A stretch of DNA of 64,000 nt from contig JASANC010002463.1 in the NCBI GenBank assembly GCA_030248135.1, positions 42,499 to 106,498 on the forward strand, written 5' to 3'. The DNA is from Theristus sp. LFF4_11. Taxonomy: Eukaryota; Nematoda; Chromadorea; Monhysterida; Xyalidae. Both the position numbers and the translations under genes were made by a program. Numbering within the stretch: position 1 is the first letter of the stretch; each line of letters starts with the position of its first letter. Of this stretch, positions 56,801-64,000 are shown piece by piece. Under the pieces are notes generated by a model. It made no database searches, was not told where the DNA came from, and worked only from the letters and a program-made list of their open reading frames with translations.

Positions 56801-59800
56801 ACCGAATCGTGACGATTTCGGGCGAATCGGCCGTGGAATTTAGTGAAACCGGTCCAGAAATGAAAAACAAGACAACTGTGTTTTCCAGGTTATTCAATGC
56901 GCCGATCACGGCTGTTGGATCAGTTTTCTTATGTGAGCAATTCTAGGTACTGAATCGTGACGATTTTGGGGAATCGGCCGTAGAAATAGCGTAGGCGAAA
57001 TTGGCCTAAAAAACGAAAAATGAAAAACCTGAGTTGTCCGGGGTTTAAAAGAATGTGTGACCAACGTATTGTGATTTTGGTCCGACCTTCGGGGCTTATG
57101 TAAAAGTCAGAATATTATCTAAAAATGCGGGAGACGCATATAAAAGGAGGAATATGGCTTTGTGTAAGCAGTGAAAGACTTGGCTCGACAACGCTTTTCA
57201 AGTCTCTGATGTGGTACACACGGATACAAGTACATAAGAGTCATATTTTTGCGCCGTTTATTCTTTATTTCGGTTGCAAGTGGCAACCCTCGTACATTAT
57301 AGACAAATGACACTTTCACATTTGTTTTTTTTCTAGCATTTAGCGACCACTAAAACCACTAAAATAACGATCAGCCTTTAGATCGCTGACACTGGTTTGC
57401 ACAAAGTGTATCGCAGAGGCGTTGGGGAACGCAAGGTCTCCTTCTGTGGCAATGACTCACCGGTTTATCCTGTCACACAAGAGTTTGGTAAAAAGGGTGA
57501 AAATCAACGGAAGACAACACTTTTTGCACTGGTGCTGCTGTATGCACAGCGGTGCGTACGTTAGCAACAACAACAATTGTCACCCTCGTGGCCTGGTGGT
57601 AGTGCGTTAGACTACAGTCTGTGCGCTCGGGGGATCGAGCCCCGCCGAGGGGGTATGTAGGCACTTAATGACAGAGAAAACTCGATGGGCGCCCTACTCA
57701 ATGGCGTTCTGTACGCTTCTCTGGGTTAGCCCTGGCTAAAAACATCGCCTAAAAATCCCAACAAAACAACAACAACAACGATAAAGCTACATGCAGCAAT
57801 ATTTTGCAATTTCTGATGTTTCTGTTTTTGCACAGAATTTACAGAATTTCGCACATAGTGTGATTTTAGACTAAACTGAAGAGGACAATTGAAAAATAAC
57901 TTCAAAGTTTTTACGCTTTTCAGCAAGCTTTTAAACAGCAAACGCGGCGCAAAAATATAACTCTTATGTACTTGTATCCGTGTGTACCACTTCAGAGACT
58001 TGAAAAGCGTTGTCGAGCCAAGTCTTTCACTGCTTACACAAGGCCATATTCCTCCTTTTATATGCGTCTCCCGCATTTTTAGATAATTATCTTGAAGACC
58101 GTTCGCCGTTTTTGCTTCGCCCAGTTCTTTTGGTGTTTTACGGTCGTTTTGGTGGTGCCTTGGACTTTGTCATCCTTTTCTGAAAAGTTTTTTTTGTCTG
58201 TAGGTACTCTGTTTTACATAGTAATTTTACACAAACACAGACCCGAACAAACACACAGGCAACAGAGTGTGTATCAGAGTGCATGATCTTCTGAAAAAAA
58301 TCAGGACCATAAACAGTCAACATTCAGTGTAAAACCCCAGCGTCGATTCGAACCTCCGATCAGTGTCCTCATTGTGGGCCGCACTATCCACTAGGCTATG
58401 GGCTATATACAACGACAAGTGACTGACGCTGTTGTCAGTGTGTAGTTGGCAATGAGAACGTTCACGCGGAACAACGTTCACTAGTGCGTTTCTCCATAAA
58501 TACCTAACATTCAGTAAAAACAACTTCCCGATGCAACAAACATGCAGGTCACCGGTTATCTCTTGATTGCTCGCAACAATTTGACGAGCATCAATCTGCC
58601 GCGTCTCAAGGTGATTTGGGGTGACACGTTGTTCAACGAACCCCGAGTCAACGAGCACAACGGATTCTCGTTGGTGGTGTTTCAAAATGAGCCGAAACTG
58701 GAGTACATCAATCTGGCCGCTCTTAGAGGTGCTACTAATTTATTCTGTTATTCAACGCACTATGGCGCAGCTGTTAGCGCGTCCGCGTTGTTGCGGGTAG
58801 AAGAGAGATCAAGTCCGCCCATAAGCACTTCATGCCATTTCACCGATATTGCTCAGCGTTGCCACAAAATACTAAAAACATTGATAAAAAGAAAACGAAT
58901 TTCACGAACTTTTGAAATTGAAAACAGTTTTGTTGTTTTGCTTTAGCTAGGGAACTGTTAGGAAGTTTATTAACTCCCTTTCACGGTTTCTTTGAATGCA
59001 CAAATTATCTCAACTCAAACTGTCGCATTCCAGTGATCTACAAGGGCGACATCCGGATCGAAAGCAACCCGCGACTTTGCTACTGGAATGGCAACATCGA
59101 CTGGCTGCAGTTCTTTGATGACTCGAGCGACATGGAGGCGCGACTGGTCGTGGAAAACGAAACGAACACTAAGCAACCGTCCACTCGGAATTTTCTCCTG
59201 TGCCATTCAAGTGGTCGGGTTTTTTTTGCGCTCTGACATTTCTTCTCTTGTATATCGATTCATTCGGAATGACGCGTCATTTGGTTCGCACATGTCTATT
59301 CATCCTGCACAAGCAACAGAAACTTTAGTTTGACTTTCACCGTTTCACGCAGGTATTCGAGTGTGCAGGGATCAGCTGAACTGAAACTGGCCGGGGTTTA
59401 TCGCGTTCAGGACTAATATCTTGTGTTGTCATGTTTTGTGAGCACCAATGGCGGCATTTCGATCCGACACATACCTTCAAAATAGTCCATCCAGATTATC
59501 CAGCTCGATACAGTGAAAAATAGTCTGATCTCTATCAAGATCTTTTGCCGGTGTGCGGCCACTGCGCTTTGAGAAACTTGAGTTTTTGTATTGAGTTAGC
59601 GGTTCAACAAATACCGTAAAGTCTTGCATATAATGTCTCCTTATATAAATTTGAAAATCAAAAATTTCTAAAAAAAGTGGAATTTCGTGTGACAGCCTTA
59701 TAAGTGGGAGGAGGTCTTATAAAGCGAACATTAGGAATTCCGGGCCTTATAAACGGGGTAGGTTTTCGACCATGTCAAAATTTTGAATTTTTTTGGTTCC

Positions 59801-62800
59801 CGCCGTGTGACACTCCGCCCACTTTTGGGTGGGGGTCTTATAAGTGGGAGGAACCTTATATGCAAGACTTTACGGTAATTTTTCAAAGTTTTCAGAAAAA
59901 TACGCTTGCCATGAGAGCTGCGTCGACAACAGCTGCTGGGGCCCGGGCAGATCAATGTGTCAGAACGGTAAAAAAAAACTTTGAAAACAATCTGAACGGA
60001 ACAAACAAAAACAGAAGAAACGTCTTTGGAAAAGATTTCAACCTAACACCATAACCCTTTTACCCCTCTAGCCCATTTTTACCCTTTACCCATTTACCTC
60101 TTACAATTTGTCCTTTTTTACCTACGTTCTCCATGCTTTTCACCCATTTTTCTGCAGAATACCGAACCGAATGCGCCGCGCAGTGCCCCAATCGTCAGTG
60201 CCAACGCTCGAAGCCGTTCAGCATCGACGGCTGCTGCGCGAACGCGTGCGTTGGCGGATGCACGGGCCCAACCGAGAATGACTGTCTGGTTGGGCATTTC
60301 TCCTTCTTGTGTTATTTTCAACCATCATTTGTCTCGCTTTTGTTGTTTTTTTAGATATCCAGCACTTGAAACAAGGTTTGCTGATTATATTGGTGATGGC
60401 AGGTAACGTAATTTTTTAAAATCAGAATTACAATATTCCGGTGTTTTCAGTCATCACCTCATTTATGATGTCTCCATGCAAAATTCGCAAATTCATAAAC
60501 TCACATTGTACAGTGCCAGCCATAATTAATGCGCAACGTAGATAGCGATGGTGCTCCAGCGAGCTCGATCGAGCTCCACAGCAGCCCTGTGTATTTGATA
60601 GGCCAGGCCGTGCGCGCGCGCTCATTTTTCTTGCGAGAGTTGTGGAGCTCCACATCTCTCGCAGCCTTTTAACACGCGTGCATGCACACACCTAAACTCC
60701 GCCCCTCTATACTTTGTGTGTGGCAAGACTGCGAGCTCCATCGAGTTCGACGGAGCTCCATGGCACTCAAACTGCGCATTAATTATGGCTGGCACTAGCA
60801 ATTGCGAAAATCCGTCTGACGCACGTTTTTTTGTTGTTCGAGAATCATGTTTCGTGTTTTGTTGAAAGCTTTCATTTTGCGGTTTGCAGGAGGCAAACAA
60901 AATTATAAAAAGTTTGAAATCATTTTGACTAAATTTAAGAAAACAAAATTAATTTTAGGCTTGTCGAGTGCTCCGAGACGGAAAAAACTGCGTGACCACT
61001 TGCCCCGGCGAGCGTATTTACGATGGCACAAGTTGGATTACGAATCCACTGCCAAAGTACCGATATGCACGCGAGTGTCGCACGGCGTGTCCGAGTGAGC
61101 GTATTGTTTATTTGATTGCATCTCACGGAGTACGGTATCTACCGTAGTCGGTCTTGACACGGTCTTCGACAGTCCTTTCTGATCATCGTCATTGAGTTTC
61201 TTGCTCAAGCATTTTTTCTGCACACCGCATTGTATGGTTCCAAATATGATTTCCAAGTTGTTCTCTTCATATTCCGATCACAAGAATGGTCAGTGTGCAA
61301 GTGCCGTGCGGACACGGAGATGTACTCCGTGGGCTTTTCCAGTCTTACAATTTGGCGTTACAATCTTTCCCGCTCGTGAGGGGGCGGGCAGCAGCATATT
61401 GGACCCGCGAGACCAATCCGTCCACACCCCCAAGGACAAACCGCCGGTGTTTGGTGCCCACGCGGTTTTTTTTGAATCCCGCTCAGTGCACCATAGTTCC
61501 ACAGAACGTCAACATTCAGTGCACTTTTTAGTTGCATTCACAGATCACACGTACGTCGAGGACTCTGCGTGCGTGCACAAATGCAGCGACGGGATGCACG
61601 CGTTTGATGGGCGCACTTGCACCAGTTGCGGCGACGTGTGCCCGCGAAGTCGGTGCTCTCGTGTGGTGGTGGGCTTTTTGGAAGACACGCTTTTCAGCGG
61701 GGTGCTGGACGAAAGCGGCGGTTTTTCTGATTATCATCAGTTGGGAGAACACACCCCATCCAAACCCACTGATCATTCACCAAGCCCGCAACATCGTATC
61801 ATAATTGCAAAAACGGTGACGGTGCGGTGTACCGTGGAACGCCCGCTGTCGGCCTGCACTCCACGGGTGCGGTTTCGCTCTGTGTGGTTGTATTGTTAAC
61901 AACACCCGTGGTGAGCCGCGTCTATTTTGCCGCGATTCTACGCTGGAAATGCCGGGGTAGACCGCTGGAAAACAGTTTAGTTCGGCTATTACAAAATCGT
62001 TCACGATTTCGTGCAGCATGCCCAATGAGCGACGAGCTGACATCGGCGAACATTGGCTCGCTGCGCAATTGCACCATCGTCGACGGCCACATCAGACTGG
62101 TCGCACACAACTTCAACGAGCGGGTGCCGATCTGGGACGTTCCATATGGGAAGAGGTATGGTGAGAAACTTTTTTGTTTTGGGTCTCAGAGCTCGATAGC
62201 ACGCAGCTGAAGATAACATATGCGCAAACTTTTTGCAAGTTTGCCCCGATGATGTTGTTATGGAGTAGTGCGAGAAAATCGCCTGAATTCAAGAACCACG
62301 TGAAACTGTCTTTTTGTAGAATACCAGTTATTTTTTTAGCAGCGGCGGAATAAAAAAACGCCATGAGACGCAGTTTGTTTTGCAGTGTAAGTTGGCCCAC
62401 AAAGTCCATTCACCACGTACACACACGCCTGATTCATCCGAAATTCGTACTTGCGATTACAATCGCATTGAATTGTGGGATTCTGGCAATTGGTTCGAAC
62501 TCAAACGTTTAATTAAATAAAACTTTTTGCAAGTAATGCATATTTTCACAAGTTCTTCCCCTCGCACACACAGCCTCTCCATTCGCGGTCTAACGCTGCA
62601 CGATCTGTACGTGAACCTGCGTGAGATCCGCGAGGTCACCGAGTTCGTTCGTCTGGAGGGCGGAGTCGGCCCTAACGGGACGCGTCTGTTTCAGCCGGCA
62701 AACCTGACGTTCCTCGCGAATCTGCGTGTCATACACGGAAAAGTGCTCGACGAGTTAGTGCACTGGCCGGGCCGGTCGCTTTTGTTTTTCGACGGAATGA

Positions 62801-63812
62801 TGTTGTTTGTTTTGTTTTGTTTTGTGCTATGAATCAGATCATCAGACCACCCGGTTGATGCCTGATTATTGCTGAAGCGTGAACTGGGAAGAATGCGCTG
62901 ATGGGTCGATGATTAGACCTCGATCGCATGTTTGTGCCGGATCCTGGGCTTGAATTTGTTTGTCGCTTCCAGGACGTTTCGATCAGTTTTAGGTTTTCTT
63001 GACTCATCTGACTGGTGCGTGAATTCTGCGGTAGCTATCTAGATACAATTATCTTTAGCATTTTCGCCCATTGCTCAAAAAGTGTTCACCTTATCTCCTT
63101 CAATATCAACTTACCTGGTACGCTCTGATTCAATCAACTAATTGCGATGAAAACAAAAATCGCTCGCAGCTCTGGTAGCAGTGGTTTCTCACAACAATTC
63201 AGTGTCACAATTACAGTTCTCACAAAACAAAGAAAAAATTCCCACCTCCCCGTCCCGTTTTGCATACGCCAGACGCGCCGCACTGCAAATAAACGGCTTT
63301 CGCGAGCTGAAGTTCTTGGGTCTCCGTTCGTTGCGTCAAATCCAACGTGGCAACGTCTATCTGATGGGCAACACCGAACTGTGCCTGGAAAAGACGATCA
63401 GGTGGAGACGAAATGTGTTGGCCGACTCGATGGCAACTGTGAAGAAGGACGACCGAACCGGCAGCCGGCATGATTTGTGCGGTAGGAGATTTCTTATTTC
63501 TGGTTGCTGACTTTCAGTGGTAACAACGTTGTTTTCGAAACAAGAATCAAATCAAACAAAACACTGCATTGATATTGATAATCGATCCATGTCCTTGGCA
63601 TTGGTGCATATATTGGTATTTTTAGGGTCATTATAATAAAAAACGCAAAAAATTGGTTTATTTTCTCCGGAACTTGCAGTCGACGAGCTGGCCGAATGCG
63701 ACGTGAACTGCGACGAGCAGTCCGGCTGCTGGGGTCCCGGCTCGACGATGTGCGTCCGGTGCAAACGGATGGAACTCGAGGGTCGTTGCGTGGCGCAGTG
63801 TCCACCGGAGGG
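47819..63812 (+). CDS. EGFR-like: EGF receptor (ErbB/LET-23 family), extracellular part; 3' end beyond window
   Basis: A receptor tyrosine kinase that binds EGF-type ligands at the cell surface. Exons: 47819-48005, 48279-48448, 58548-58728, 59034-59210, 59896-59967, 60158-60288, 60959-61094, 61544-61648, 62017-62155, 62574-62753, 63170-63481, 63680-63812. Order: signal peptide (MRHDVNRLCLMLFLTVAYG); L1 domain (CIGTSNGV, NCTKVIGNLEI, VTGYLLIARN); furin-like Cys-rich region (CHESCVDNSCWGPG, CCANACVGGCTGPTENDCL, a dimerisation-arm segment 60959-61094); L2 (NCTIVDGHIRL, LRSLRQIQRGNVYLMGN); second furin-like region (GCWGPGSTMC). Phases agree except between 62753 and 63170, where a tiny exon or another donor is needed. 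L2 has an extra low-complexity loop of about 30 residues (63180-63290). Intron 2 is 10.1 kb against at most about 1.2 kb for the others. The transmembrane segment and kinase lie outside the window. Confidence 0.93.
48456..49021 (+). repeat. 283-bp tandem duplication
   Basis: Two head-to-tail copies (48456 and 48739), almost identical, beginning ATCATGCGGATGCGCGAGC and ending in CTGGTATGTAATCA-type sequence. The first copy starts 8 bp after the donor of EGFR exon 2, so the duplicated DNA lies at the start of intron 2. Confidence 0.9.
49024..49560 (+). repeat. 172-bp tandem repeat, block 1 (3 copies)
   Basis: TGTGCGCCCTTTCA begins units at about 49032, 49204 and 49376; each contains GACACTTTCACAGTCGAACA and TTTCCTGGGGTAA. 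An equivalent three-copy block is at 54833-55370. Confidence 0.9.
49590..51790 (+). repeat. ~149-bp satellite array 1 (about 15 monomers)
   Basis: Monomers contain GCTGATCACGGATTTTGGG, GCTGAATCGTGACGATTTCG and GAATCGGCCGTGGAAATTGG, spaced 149-150 bp. Divergence rises towards the 3' end of the array. Open frames in it are short and accidental. Confidence 0.95.
51896..53809. mobile_element. Non-autonomous LTR retrotransposon (1.9 kb)
   Basis: Two 424-bp direct repeats (51896-52319 and 53386-53809) start TGAAATGTTC and end GACATTACA, flanked by a duplicated GACG (51892-51895 and 53810-53813). I see one base difference between the LTRs, so insertion was recent. The 1.07-kb interior has no gag, protease or reverse transcriptase; the antisense frames of 163 and 177 codons look accidental. 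I could not identify a primer-binding site. Confidence 0.9.
53958..54120. repeat. SINE-like insert, CAGCCTATAAGCCCCG family
   Basis: A C-run is followed by ACTCCGGTGGGATTGGGG, GGACGGCTTACC and GGGGACAGCCTATAAGCCCC. Related to 34690-34800 and 20937-21050. It is absent from element B, so it is probably a later insertion into element A. Confidence 0.5.
54833..55370 (+). repeat. 172-bp tandem repeat, block 2 (3 copies)
   Basis: Units begin at about 54838, 55010 and 55182, matching block 1 unit by unit, including the drifted third unit (GTAGATTGTGAAAA, CCAGGGCATTTTTTTCG). Confidence 0.9.
55390..57010 (+). repeat. ~149-bp satellite array 2 (about 11 monomers)
   Basis: Same monomer as array 1 and more uniform in its first half. 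It ends in the same exit sequence (CTGAGTTGTCCGGGGTTTA… CCGACCTTCGGGGCTTATG) as array 1. Confidence 0.95.
57114..58087. mobile_element. TIR element B, carrying a SINE
   Basis: TIRs as in element A (left 57114-57255, right about 57945-58087). The left TIR is unbroken and shows the target of the LTR insertion in A. The interior is in the opposite orientation to A and is interrupted by the SINE at 57583-57742. Confidence 0.85.
57583..57742 (+). mobile_element. tRNA-derived SINE (copy D, best preserved)
   Basis: CCCTCGTGGCCTGGTGGTAG (acceptor-stem and A-box region), GCGCTCGGGGGATCGAGCC (B box) and CCGCCGAGGGGG (paired stem), then the body through CACTTAATGACAGAG to GGGTTAGCCCTGGC. It lies inside element B in a CAACAACAA context. 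Confidence 0.85.
58335..58408 (-). mobile_element. tRNA-like sequence, probably a SINE head
   Basis: On the - strand, TAGCCTAGTGGATAGTGCGG (A box) and GGAGGTTCGAATCGACGC (B box) are correctly ordered, but acceptor and T stems do not pair cleanly, so a functional tRNA is unlikely. Confidence 0.45.
59614..59875. mobile_element. TA-flanked MITE with CCGTAAAGTC ends
   Basis: CCGTAAAGTCTTGCATATAA and TTATATGCAAGACTTTACGG are exact 20-bp inverses, with TA at both borders (59612-59613, 59876-59877). It is 262 bp long, non-coding, with TTATAAGTGGGAGGA repeated inside. Its right end lies 20 bp before EGFR exon 59896-59967. Confidence 0.85.
60511..60796. mobile_element. Tc1/mariner-like MITE with CAGTGCCAGCC ends
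   Basis: CAGTGCCAGCCATAATTAAT and the right end …ATTAATTATGGCTGGCACT are inverses, with TA-containing borders. CAGT termini fit Tc1-type elements. The interior is rich in GAGCTC palindromes. In an EGFR intron. Confidence 0.75.
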
Positions 63813-64000
63813 GTGCGGAGAAATGACTTTGAAACTTTTTTCTGCTTCTGCGACTATAGATACAGAGTAGTAGTGTCACGCTCAACTCAAAATTGCTGGA
63901 AGTGGGCCGGAGTCGCTGTGAGATATGATAGGATCATTAAAAGTGTATTCAAGAAAGAGTATTTAGTGACGCGTTGCTGTGGTGAAACATATAGCTAGCT
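63813..64000. other. EGFR intron sequence cut by window end
   Basis: Begins with the donor after exon 63680-63812. From about 63948 it enters a copy of the AGTATTTAGTGACGCGT repeat seen at 36104 and 26980. No further exon is visible. Confidence 0.5.

Noticed and set aside
58335..58408. Functional tRNA gene on the - strand
   Set aside because: A and B boxes are present but acceptor and T stems do not pair properly; kept as a SINE head.
61192..61899. 235-codon open frame on + between EGFR exons
   Set aside because: Only 61544-61648 inside it is EGFR sequence; the rest does not match and includes intron signals.

Overview
The window is nuclear DNA of a multicellular animal, most likely an invertebrate bilaterian; I cannot place it further. 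All confident genes lie on the + strand, are broken by many phased GT-AG introns (exons of 23 to 483 bp) and encode animal-specific proteins. Exons are GC-rich, introns AT-rich and crowded with short mobile elements. Gene models were assembled by eye from splice sites, reading phase and remembered family alignments, so single exon edges may be off.

Layout. 1-2391: upstream sequence without a clear gene. 2392-16204: a Treslin/TICRR-like replication-initiation factor with the Sld3/Treslin domain and both CDK-site motifs. 17395-21276: a five-exon dimethylargininase (DDAH)/amidinotransferase-family enzyme, complete at 296 residues, with a 1.2-kb hAT-type element in intron 1. 22.3-24.3 kb: an orphan coding-like exon, a SINE and a 226-bp tandem repeat. 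24328-29205: a secreted-type protein with a PAN/apple-like module and five thrombospondin type 1 repeats. 29590-39162: a 1000-residue NCX (SLC8) sodium/calcium-exchanger relative with two Calx-beta domains, whose alpha repeats have lost most ion-binding residues. 40074-41674 and 43603-43882: two tentative small secreted Cys-rich genes. 43.9-47.8 kb: no supported gene. 47819 to the window end: the extracellular half of an EGF receptor (ErbB/LET-23 type; L1, furin-like, L2, start of the second furin-like region), cut by the window before the membrane segment and kinase.

The genes do not form an operon or pathway; they are independent neighbours, in places closely packed (385 bp between the TSR gene stop and the NCX start). 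The repeat landscape stands out: a tRNA-derived SINE, several TA-flanked MITE families, a hAT element, long foldback elements, and inside EGFR intron 2 (10.1 kb) a tandem pair of composite modules (172-bp repeat, ~149-bp satellite, TIR element), one carrying a young non-autonomous LTR retrotransposon with a 4-bp target duplication.

Best candidates for something new: the apparent pseudo-exchanger, the nested satellite/transposon modules in the EGFR intron, and a quadruplicated 3' splice site in the Treslin gene.
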